The notes below the pieces were generated by a model that was not told where the DNA came from, searched no databases, and saw nothing but the letters and a program-made list of their open reading frames with translations. From Rhizophlyctis rosea (Eukaryota > Chytridiomycota > Chytridiomycetes > Rhizophlyctidales > Rhizophlyctidaceae): a stretch of 64,000 nucleotides of DNA. This document shows positions 1-9,247 of this stretch, one piece after another; the stretch's first letter is position 1; every line of letters begins with the position of its first letter. The stretch covers positions 174,917 to 238,916 of the forward strand of contig JADGJC010000024.1 of assembly GCA_027596075.1 (NCBI GenBank), in the 5' to 3' direction. Position numbers and translations under genes: made by a program.

Positions 1-808
1 CATCCGCTTGTTGGAATGTCAGTACGGATGACGTCTCGACTGGTAGTCTTGAGCACAACTCGCGCGAAGTCCGCAGAGCATCTTCATCCTTATCGATACT
101 GTGAACCTGGAAGCCCCCGGTGCCAAACCGGTCCACGAGCTCCTTTGCTAAGCAGATTGATGTCAATGGCAAAGGACCAGATCCGATGAAAGCAAACTTG
201 TGCGGAATGCGGTTGGAGCTGCAGCTGTACGCGCTTAGAATAGAATTGAGTTCCAGACGGGTGAGGTCTACGTAGTTGTCGTAATAAGTGAATTTCTGAA
301 GTGCGGATTGGACTGGAGGGGTCATTTGAGTCAGCGTGAGGTCAAAAAAGAAGCAGATCGTAGCAGATAGCTTACCTTCATCTGCTGGACTTGACAAGAT
401 TTTCGTGGCCCACCAAAGCTCCATGTGAAACTCGCCCAGTGAGCAAAGCTTCCTCAAATGGTCGATGATGGACGTGATGGCCGGATGGTGCAAGACTGCG
501 CTTGTTGTTACTGCGTCGCGATTCATTGCACATTGTCTCACAAGTTTTGTGAACAAGGCATTCACCTGCCATTGACGTAGACGGACGTTAAGGAACCCTT
601 TTAGCGATCTGCACCTATGCAAAACAGCACATAATACCTCGTCACAAGGGTCCAATGACTCGCAACGCGCAAGGGCTGTGTATACACTCACAACACTATT
701 GACAATCTCATCTGCAGTTGTTGAAAACGACGTCAAATGAAGTGCAACAGGCTTGGTTGATAGATTGGACGTGGCATGTGTCACTGCGACTGCGCTGGTG
801 GGTGCCAT
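1..808 (-). CDS. Nicotianamine synthase-like protein (5' part; gene runs off the left edge)
   Basis: Nicotianamine synthase condenses three aminocarboxypropyl groups from S-adenosylmethionine into the metal chelator nicotianamine. Two exons are visible: 376-808 (ATG at 806-808) and 1-312, joined across a GTAAGC...CCAG intron at 313-375 with frame kept. Family features read directly: an N-terminal LFTKLV segment near residue 75, then KFTYYDNYVDLTRLE and the core FAFIGSGPLPLTSI, which is the SAM-binding glycine-rich region of NAS, followed by a SIDKDEDAL strand. About 250 residues are present; the C-terminal part of the methyltransferase-like fold lies outside the window. A TATA-like box sits upstream at 918-925. 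NAS is best known from plants, with homologues in some fungi and archaea; a related fungal SAM-dependent enzyme is possible, but the core motif makes NAS the best call. Confidence 0.87.
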   Translation of the reverse strand, partial: MAPTSAVAVTHATSNLSTKPVALHLTSFSTTADEIVNSVVSVYTALARCESLDPCDEVLCAVLHRCRSLKGFLNVRLRQWQVNALFTKLVRQCAMNRDAVTTSAVLHHPAITSIIDHLRKLCSLGEFHMELWWATKILSSPADEGKLSATICFFFDLTLTQMTPPVQSALQKFTYYDNYVDLTRLELNSILSAYSCSSNRIPHKFAFIGSGPLPLTSICLAKELVDRFGTGGFQVHSIDKDEDALRTSRELCSRLPVETSSVLTFQQAD

Positions 809-917
809 GATGGACGGAGCAAGGCAACTAAGGCAGAGGATTGAAACGGGCAGAAGATGCGGGCGAGGGTGTCCAAAAAACTCAGAATGACCAAACTGAA
901 TTCACCATGTGGCCCGT

Positions 918-925
918 TATTTATA
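918..925 (-). promoter_or_regulatory. TATA-like box upstream of the nicotianamine synthase gene
   Basis: Read on the minus strand this is TATAAATA, about 110 bases upstream of the start codon at 808. Position and sequence fit a TATA box, but no transcription start is known. Confidence 0.35.
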
Positions 926-989
926 CCAATGACTGCCAAAAAAGCAGTCCACTAGTCGACGAGGGCTGAAGCTGCACCTATGGGTAACA

Positions 990-1728
990 CTAACAACTCA
1001 TACCCAATCCCTTGATCTTCTCTCTTGCTGCAAGGAAGTCTAAAGCTGGTGATCTAAAATCCTCCTCGGTATAAGCAATGTGGAGGATTTCTACAGTCTT
1101 CAGTGCAGCATCACGCATGTTGTGGAGACTCAGCACGCCAAACAAATCTTTGGTGACAAAGCAACAATTCTCTTTGGAACACCATGATGCGAACGGAATG
1201 ATCAGTACCATTGCAGCGGCAATGGTCAGAAATTCAACGCGTAGTGATTGGACGGGTATGATGATTCGACAACTTACACCTGCCGCTTCTTTTACGTTTT
1301 GATTGGGTGGCCGACGGCAGCATAGTGTGTGGGCTGTATGGTTGCATTCCTTTCCTTGTCCGCCGGGTGAAGCTGCAATCCAAGTTTGGAACACAGACAT
1401 GCCGAGGACGCGACCAGACATTCTGCCGCACCCAACCTAGTAACTTAGCCAAGATTTGAGTTTTTGTGTTGGGCGTCGTCATCGTCCGGCATAGTTGGTT
1501 TCGGTGCGGCGACATGAAGAAATTTAACTCACGAAGCACCCAATTGATTCCAGTCACTGGCACCCATCCGGGCGTATTTGACGCGATTTGATTGGTGAAA
1601 AATCGATCAGCCAGGTCTTCCCGCCTCTTGCGTAAGCCAGATCCAGCCGCCTTGATTGAGGTGGGGAAAGTGGAGGACCCGTCTACTCGTCTGGTTCCCT
1701 GCTCATCTTGCCGTTGAGGTTCGCTCAT
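990..1728 (-). CDS. Hypothetical protein, spliced, no recognised domain
   Basis: I do not recognise this gene. ATG at 1726-1728 opens a frame rich in Arg, Lys, Gln and Ser. A good GTGAGT donor at 1532 pairs with an acceptor at 1437-1438, giving exon 1533-1728 and a second exon from 1436 that keeps frame. A GTAAGT donor near 1280 suggests a second intron leading into the frame that ends at 990 in KGLGMSC; that acceptor is uncertain. The last 45 residues (AALKTVEILHIAYTEEDF and onward) look like an amphipathic helical segment. The start codon is 378 bp from the divergent ThrE-like gene, so the two probably share a promoter. It could be a small species-specific protein or a mis-modelled region. 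Confidence 0.35.
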
Positions 1729-2106
1729 TGGTGCCTGACATGGTTGTCGTCAACTCAGAAGTAAAAAGCAATGCAGAATTGTGAATTGCAAAGTATGCGC
1801 CTCCGGCATCAATACCGCTGTCCAATCGGCAAGTCGCAATACGCTGAAGTCCCCGTGCCAATGGGATCAGTCCCCGGCGTGATATGCGACCTTCACATTG
1901 TCATCTCATACGTTTACTTGTTGAAGACTTCATCTGCAAAGATGCGTCGGGCAGACGGCATTCGATCGGGATCTTGCTCCCATGCGCGCATATAAATTAA
2001 CAAACAGCTATCTTGTGCCCGCCGTGAACGCATTTTGAGTCACATACTTTGTCACGCTCATCTTCCTTTGATCATCCCGAGTTGAGGAAGGAGGAGAAAC
2101 GTCCTG
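1729..2106. promoter_or_regulatory. Shared intergenic promoter region with a TATA-like box
   Basis: These 378 bases separate two divergent start codons (1728 minus, 2107 plus). A TATAAAT motif at about 1991-1997 lies 110 bases before the ThrE-like ATG. I see no other structure. Confidence 0.35.
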
Positions 2107-4008
2107 ATGAGCTCGGATGAACAGAATCTCACAACGGGCGAAATTGGTAAGGCTTGATCAATGACAAATATAGACCCTCCACCTAATCAGCCTGCGCTGT
2201 GCAGCACTCCCTATGACACAAATGTCAGCAAATGATTTAGCAGCTCTGGAAAGGGCTAATGCGCTTCTTGAACATCGACTCCAACTCCTATCCCGATGTG
2301 TCGTATACCAAGAAAGCTACCCATCTTTGCATCAACTGGATAACGGGGACGATATCATCCTGCGAGACATAATCCCAAAGCACGCCATCGAATTCTCGAT
2401 GCACAACACGAAATCCGAGACTAAAACGAGCGAGACATCCCTGACGGCAACAACGCTCACCAACTCCGCCTCCATCGTACATATCGAAGATATAAATCCC
2501 TCCACATTCATACCACCCACATCACCCCGCAACCTAATTTACACCCTCCTCAAAGCCCTCCACTCAAACGGCGCCCCTTCCCACCGCCTCGAATCCATCA
2601 TCCAATCCATAGGGGAAGCACTCTCAACCCCCTGCACCCTATACTACCTCCCAACATTCCTCCTCCTCCACTTCCCCGCAACCTCCTCCCAACCCAACCC
2701 GCATCACGACCTAATCAAATCTCGTGGCGGGATGAACTTCGCTAAACTCGATCCGCTCTACGTGCTGTGCAAGCAGATCATCAAGAAGGAAGTCAGTGTT
2801 GGAATGGCGGTAGAGAAGATGGAGAAGATTCTTTGTGCGCCTGATCCGTTTCCGGAGTGGGTGATTGTTGCGATGTACCATATTTCGGCGTTTACGTCTG
2901 CGATATTGTTTTTCCATGGTGGGTGGAAGGATGCGGGGATGAGTGCTTTGTTGGCGTGTGTTCCGGCCGGGTTGAGGATTGCTGCTAATCGGTGGGGATA
3001 TCTATGGGTGAGGGACCGCTACAGTATTACTACATTTCAATTTCACGAAACTCTCCCCCTAACTGGCCCATCTCACAGTGGACATACGAACTCCTCTCCT
3101 GCACCTTAATCTCCCTCTTCGCTACCCTCCTCCACACCCACTTCTGCTACTCGTCCGTCCTTCTCTCGTCAATTGTCTCCCTCCTCCCAGGCTACACAAT
3201 CACATCCGCCCTGACCGAGCTCCTAACCCGTAACATCGTATCTGGAGCAGTCCGTCTGGCTTACGTCGTCGCATACCTTTCCTTCATGGCACTAGGCGCA
3301 ACGATCAGTCCAATAATCGTGAGTGGGATAAGAGGACAAGGGTTCTTGAGACAGCCGCCGGAGGTTGCAGGCGTGTGTGGAGCGGAACAGACTATTCAGG
3401 TGCATCATGCGTGGGTGGTTTTGATGGTTTCGTTGTACGTTGTTTCGTATAATTACTATCTTCAGGTATGTTCATTATTTGTCCAACCCCTCGACGATTT
3501 CCCTCTAATTCGACATCCCCCTGCTCAGATCCCGTATCGCCGTTGGCCTTCCACTTTCTACACCGCATTGGGAGGCTACGCTGCGGGCTTCCTCACCAAA
3601 CGCGTCCTCCACGCCCCACCAGAACTCAACGCCCTTTCCGCAGCTCTTGCAATTGGCCTGCTAGCCAACCTTCACTCCCGGTTCACAGATCGCCTATCAA
3701 CCCACGCGATTGTTGCGGGCGTGTTTGTACAGGTACCAGGAAGTTGGGGTATGAGGGGCATCCTGGAGTTTGCGTACGGGAATGTGGAGCGGGGAGTTTA
3801 TTGGACATATGAGATGTTGGTGATTTGTGTTGCCATTGCGGGGGCTATGTAAGTTATCTTTGATTGAATTTTTGATGTATGCCTCTTACTGGCGACGACA
3901 TATATGGCTAATGTTGTCCATCCGCTTTTTTCCAACAGAACATTCACGAATCACTTATTTTACGGGATGCATCTGCGGAGGAAGGGTGTGCCGCTGATGG
4001 ACTACTGA
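2107..4008 (+). CDS. ThrE/DUF1212-family membrane protein (Prm10-like)
   Basis: Exons 2107-2146, 2205-3007, 3079-3465, 3529-3848 and 3939-4008 sum to 1620 nt (539 aa) with every junction in frame. The N-terminal half carries the DUF1212 signature ALHSNGAPSHRLESII and an AMYHISAFTSAILFFHGG helix. The C-terminal half has repeated hydrophobic helices with LLPGYTITSALTELLTRNI and VQVPGSWGMRG, as in the ThrE/DUF3815 half. This two-part family includes bacterial threonine/serine exporters and the yeast pheromone-regulated membrane protein Prm10; about ten membrane spans are expected. The fungal substrate is not established. The start at 2107 was chosen because exon 1 splices in phase to the ATG-rich beginning of exon 2. 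Each exon changes from C-rich to G-rich along its length (see findings). Confidence 0.88.
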
Positions 4009-5242
4009 GAAGGTCTGTAGGTTACGCACATGAAGCCAACCCCGTAACCAGTGGGATAAGGATGCACGTGATTGCTTGGTCTGCAAAGAGTCAGCATCAC
4101 ACGGAAGAACAACGTGCTGGACCGGCAGACATGAGCATCATAAGTGTATGAGGGTAGAAAGATCGCTATCAGCACAAACCTTCGCAACAGATTGATTGAA
4201 AGCCAAAATTGTTTTGTCAAAACTGGTAATGAAGCATCATTGTCCGTTCTGCACTCCAAAAAATTTCCGCCATGATCGTCGAAAGATATTCATAGTCAGT
4301 CAACATATCAATCAATTCCCGCATCATCGTCAGTTTACAAAAAACACTTTCGAGTCAAATTCAACCGTTCAACCCTGGTCCAATTGCTCATCGAACCTTG
4401 TGCTTGCTGATCACCATAATGGAAGCGTTAAGGTCAGCAGAACGCGGTTTGTGCGTCAGGTGGGACGTGATGGCATTTTCCTGCAACTGTTGCAACTGCC
4501 CGACCCGTCGTCACTGGACATAGAGAGCTGGAGATCTAGATCGTTCAAATTAGTCAAATTGCACGACGACTTCCTCCTCTAGCTCCCCATCCCTTGCTTG
4601 ATTCTTTGGTGAATTGTCTTTTGGTGTGCCTTTGTCGGTTCAGGGGGGAAGAACCCTCAATAACACGGCCAGAACGACAAGAGACATGTACACATGTGAC
4701 GAATCGTTCACAAAACGCCACCCACCCCGCAACGACACAGCACTTGTCAGAACGCAAACTCGGTCCTTACGACATGGCCGAAAGAGAAGGCAAAAAAGGG
4801 GGAGAGAATCCTGCTCCAAATGGCAAATAATACGAGAAGGACGGAATCAAAAATGCAAACCCAGCGTAGAAGACCACTGGGCGTTGCGACCCTCCGCGGC
4901 CCCATTTACAACACACTACACAAACTCCCCAACCCCTGACCCAAAGACGAAAACCCATCAAAAAAAGAAGAAGAAAAGCTTTATATATATATTGAGAACA
5001 AACTGATGCAAAACGGCAAAAAAAGAACACCCTCCCCCCACACATTTCCAAACACAACCCAGAAAAAAAAGAGACAAAAAAATACGCAACACACAAAAAA
5101 GGACAAAAAAGGACAAAAAGGGAAAGGGAGAAAGAAAAAGATGATGAATACCACCCTTACCACATGCCGAACTCCGCCCTAAAATAACCCCACACCGCTA
5201 AGAAAATATACCGCGCACCGCACTTCCCAAAAGACTCCACCA
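4009..5242. other. Intergenic region between two convergent genes
   Basis: No supported gene. Short open frames on both strands lack domain similarity and splice logic. From 4960 to 5150 the sequence is A/G-rich with many short A runs, compatible with 3' untranslated DNA of both flanking genes. Confidence 0.5.
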
Positions 5243-8054
5243 CTACCCACTCCTGACATCCTCCATCCCAACCGCCCCCTCCCCCTCCCTCCCCACAACC
5301 CCACTGTCTTCCCCTTCCTCCACCTTAGGTCCAACCCTCTCAAACACACTACTCTTCTCCTCCCCCTGGCTGCCCCCACTCCCCGGCCTAGGCCCAATCC
5401 TCTCATGAACGCTCTGCCTCTTCCCTTGCCCCGCACCCCCACCACCGATAGTAACCTGCCTCTTAGCCGGCGGACTCCTCCCATCTCCATACACCGGGCG
5501 GTCGTCGTCGCGACGGTTGTCTCGGGGGTGATAACCGGGGTAGATTTCCGGGCTACGGTTTCCGGCGGGGAGAGCGTCACCGGGGTTAGGTGCGGGGGAT
5601 GTCGTGCGTTGGCGTTTACGGGTGGTAAGCTCGTTTCCTTCGGATGTGGGAAGGATCATGTCACGTCCCCTCCTCTCGTCCCTAACATCACCACCCCTCC
5701 TCACATCCCCATCGGCACGGCTCACACTCCTAGCCTCCCTCTCCCGTTCCCTCTCCCTCTCAACCCGTTCCCTCTCCCCAACAACATCCCTCTCCCTATC
5801 CCCTCGTTCCCTAACATCTCGATCCCGATCCGGCTCATAATGCTGCCCATTCCCACTCGCACCTCCACCCCTAGTATGCCCGCCAATCCTCTCGCGGTTA
5901 TCCGGGGTACTCTGCTGCTGCTGCCTAAACCTACTTCCATACCCGTCAAGCCGCTCCAACCGCTCGAGATTCATCGGGATCCGCTCTTCAATGACTATCT
6001 CGCGGCTCCGGCCACGTGGGCGGGCGGGCGTGTCGTCTTTAGCTGCTTGTTGGGCAGCACCACCGGCACCGGCACCGCCGCCACCACCACTACCGCCCCG
6101 GGGTCCACGATCAAGACTCTCCCGTCGCCCACGGAGGTCAGAGAGGCTGTCCCGCCCGTCCCGCGCCGCACTCCAGCTGTTGCTGCCGGCGTCAGAGGGT
6201 TTCCGCCCGCCGCCAATGTCTCGAGAGCGCTCGCGCATGCGGAGACGAGCGTCCAAATCGCGGTCCTTGTCCCGGTCCAAGTCGCGTCCACGAGGACCCG
6301 CCCCACCACCACCACACACTCCAGACCCAAAGGCGAAGACCGCATATCGGTTTTTTGTTAGATTCAGGCNNNNNNNNNNTGTTGTTGTTCATATTCCGGT
6401 CCTTGTCGCGGTCCAAACGGTCACCACGGTCCCGGCCCAAGTCGTTATTACGGTTCCTATTATCACGCAAGTCACGGTCGTCGTTCCTCCGACGGTTGTC
6501 GAAACGGCCAGAATCCTGGTTCTTGTTCTGGTTGTTGTTGGCGTTGTTGAAGCGCCGGTTGTCCTGATGGTCCCGGTCGCGGTTGAAGCCGCCGCTGGGA
6601 CCGCCACCACCACCACCGCCACCGCCTCCAGAGCGGTTGGAGAAGCCCTCATATCGGTTGAGTGTACGCTGCACGCGACCACCCTGGTTCCTGATCTGAC
6701 GCTCCAAATCATCCACTTTAGCCTCCGCGCCCCGAAGGGGATCCTTCTTTTCTTCCAGTCGACGCCCAAGCAACTTCCACATGGCGTCAAACTCTGTTTT
6801 CTGACGGCTGGCTCGGTCGAGGAGTTCCTTCTTGTCCTGTAGCTGGCGTTCGAGGTCGGAGATTTGGGTGGTCAGGCGTTGTTCTTCGGCACGGGCATCG
6901 TGGTATTTGGTCTCGTAGCCGTCGACTTCCCGGCGGTCGCGGGCATACTCGTCCTGCAACCGGCGGAGGTTCTCCTCGGCAACGTCGAATTGGAGTTGGA
7001 GGGCGTCGAGGTTGGTTACGCCACCGCGGTTGCGGTTGTCCCGGTCATTTTGACGGTTGTTCCCGCGGAAGTTGCGGTCTCTGTCGCGGTTGTCGCGGTT
7101 GTCATTACGGTTGTCGTTACGGTTGTCGTTACGATTGTCGTTACGATTGTCGTTACGGTTGTCGCGGTCGTTACGATCATTGCGATAGTTGTTGACGCGG
7201 TCACGCGAGGGCAGACGACGAGGCAAGTGGTCCCGATCGTTGTCGCGCATCCTTCGGTCCAAAGGCTCATCAAGTGATCGTTTTCGGATATCACGATCTC
7301 TGCCCCGATCCTCGTCCTGCGCGTTGTGGAAGTCTTCCCTCCTAGTGTTGCTGACATCCCTTCTGTTAAAGCCGCCGCCTTGTCTTTCTCGTCCATCCTT
7401 ATTCTCTCTATTGTCGCCATCCTTTGCGTCTGCGCGAGAGTCGATATCCCTGTCCCTTTCCAGATCTCGCTCATCCCTATCCCTTCTCTGATACGACCGC
7501 TTAAGTGGTGTAGCATCCTGCATGTCGACATCTCCATTTCCCGCAGCATGCCCATTCTCCTCACCGCCATCCTGCCGGAATGAGTCGGTAAATTCGCCTT
7601 CCTCGGGAGTAGGAATTTCGGCACCGCGAGGGGGTGGGTTGTTGGCTAGAGCCTGAAGTAGGCGTAAGGCTTGTTCCTGGGGATCCGGGGTGCGGGAACC
7701 TTCATCGCGATCATTGGCTGCTCCGTTATGGTGAGTGCTATCATGGGCATTGGACCCAGCTTCTTCTTTCACATGGCTGGCTTGCGGTGAAGTGGACGAT
7801 CCGTTGGCGGCTTGTGTAAGCTGTAGTATTTGCTGCAAAACCTCGTCACGGCGGTTGGGGTCACTAGCCAAAGCGGCAAGCAGTTCAGGGGCGATAAGGC
7901 CGGCTAGATCGGGTTCGCTATGGCCTGTTTGGCCAGTACTTCCTTGGGGCGAATTGTGGGAACTGGTTCTTTGCTTGCCAGAAGGAGTTGTTGACTCGTT
8001 TTCGGGACGTTCGTGAGCAGGAGAATCTCGTGGTGTGCTTCTAGTGTCGGTCAT
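5243..8054 (-). CDS. Long Arg/Asp/Asn-rich low-complexity protein with central coiled coil (interrupted by assembly gap)
   Basis: ATG at 8052-8054 starts an intronless frame to the 10-N gap at 6370-6379. A second open frame continues from 6369 to a TAG at 5243-5245. The two halves share the same unusual composition (RDRD, NRND, ERER runs), so I treat them as one gene of roughly 930 residues; the frames join only if the true gap length is a multiple of three. Order: a Ser/Pro-rich N-terminus with LIAPELLAALASDPNRRDE; EIPTPEEGEF; an RD/RN tract with a 12-bp minisatellite; a coiled coil of about 120 residues (heptads around EENLRRLQDEYARD); Gly/Arg tracts; and a C-terminus with SVHERIGP and SVFERVGP motifs. 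An RNA-binding or nuclear scaffold role is only an inference from composition. Several long antisense frames here are composition artefacts. Confidence 0.65.
6370..6379. other. Assembly gap (10 N)
   Basis: Ten N bases inside the low-complexity gene. The round number suggests an arbitrary gap size. The coding frames on the two sides do not join at length 10 but would at 9 or 12. Confidence 0.95.
7097..7170 (-). repeat. 12-bp coding minisatellite (Asn-Asp-Asn-Arg units)
   Basis: On the plus strand the unit reads GTTGTCGTTACG, with four to five near-perfect tandem copies flanked by degenerate ones. On the coding strand each unit encodes N-D-N-R, giving the NDNRNDNRNDNR tract of the low-complexity protein. 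Single-base variants between copies (A for G, C for G) show divergence. Confidence 0.85.
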
Positions 8055-9247
8055 TGTGCTGTAGTTGTGATTCTGAGCGAAGTTGGATGTGCTCAAGATG
8101 CTGCGAAAAAGCCTCGTGGGTTTGGATCGCGTACGTGGATTGTGCGGGTTTGAAGCGGTAAAACTCAATCGTCGGAGTGACCACGGCCGACGGTATATAC
8201 ACTCTTGTTGAAAATAGCAACCAAAGGTGGCTACCACCGAAGTGAGTCTGATCGCGTGTGCGTTTCAAATGAGCTTGATCACGACGGTGCGTGTACCAAA
8301 ATTGCGGGTGTGTTTCCGGTTATGAGGGGAGAGGTCAGTGCCAGCCCAGCCCAGATAGTTCCTCCAGCACGACCTTATGGCTGAGGGATGGTGACGATGT
8401 GGATATCTACACGATATACCCTCGCTTAGTTATGCTTCCGGTGTGTGTTTTACGGGTGCTGGTTGGTTGCGATTGTGTGGGAAAGTCAGGAAAGTGTTGG
8501 TGTGGTGGGGTTGCCTTCTGTTCAGTGTGGATGTTGGTGTCACTCATCTCAGTCGTTTTCGTCTTGCTTTCCTTTCGACCCGGGGTGCCAATTGGGTGTT
8601 TCTGTGTTTCAGTGTGTTGGCCTGTTGGCCCAGGAAATGCTTGGCTCGTTGGCATGCGGTGGCAGCCATGGCAGGATGGACACACAATCACAGACGGGGG
8701 AGGCAGTCTCATCACCATGTGGCTTTTTTCATTTGCACATCGACCCTGTGACACGGCAATCCGGTGGCAATGATGGGGCACTCCCGCTGCATGAGTGACG
8801 TATAGCCGTGCATCCAGGGTGACACTGGTCATACACGGCCGATGACTGTGACGGCCCAGAATGGAAACACTTTGGCCATCAATGGCAATCGCCTGGGTCA
8901 CTGTCAGTACTCACGTTCATCCATATGGCCTCAAAGGTGACCTGCCCAAATTGAAGGGCCCCAAAAATAGCCTGTGGTGAATCATAATGACACAATCGCC
9001 CGGAGGTGTGGCGTCGTCATGTTCAGGCTTCTCGGACACCCCTCCAAACTGGAAAGTCTGAGAGTGATCCCAAAACCATTTTCCCACGTTCATTTTCACC
9101 CCCGTCAACCAAGATCTGTCGCTGGGAAAACGGCTTTCCCACGCTTGCTCATTATACCCGCGGACTGGCATCTGCACGGCGACCCACTGATCTATCACCT
9201 CTTCTATAACACGTCCTACACCCTTTGTGCCTTACTGGTCGGTCCGC
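8055..9247. promoter_or_regulatory. Intergenic region between two divergent genes
   Basis: This 1.2-kb stretch separates the divergent starts of the RD-rich gene (8054) and GCP3 (9248). A TATATA at about 8194-8199 lies 140 bases upstream of the former on its strand. Several mutually overlapping open frames at 8290-8900 on both strands have no domain similarity, and I reject them as genes. Confidence 0.4.

Noticed and set aside
4767..5163. Minus-strand Phe-rich ORFs
   Set aside because: Produced by A-rich runs in the 3' flanking DNA; no real membrane protein organisation.
7097..7170. Tandem 12-mers resembling a repeat array
   Set aside because: Units are contiguous with no spacers and stay in the coding frame of the host gene, so this is a coding minisatellite and not a CRISPR array.
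5405..7277. Long plus-strand open frames (5405-6361, 5991-6842, 6864-7277)
   Set aside because: They lie antisense to the Arg/Asp-rich gene; its repetitive codons leave all frames open. The proteins are Pro/Thr or Val-rich with no real motif.
8291..8901. Overlapping ORFs of 100-164 codons on both strands
   Set aside because: Mutually overlapping, no conserved motif, no splice sites, and located in a divergent promoter region.
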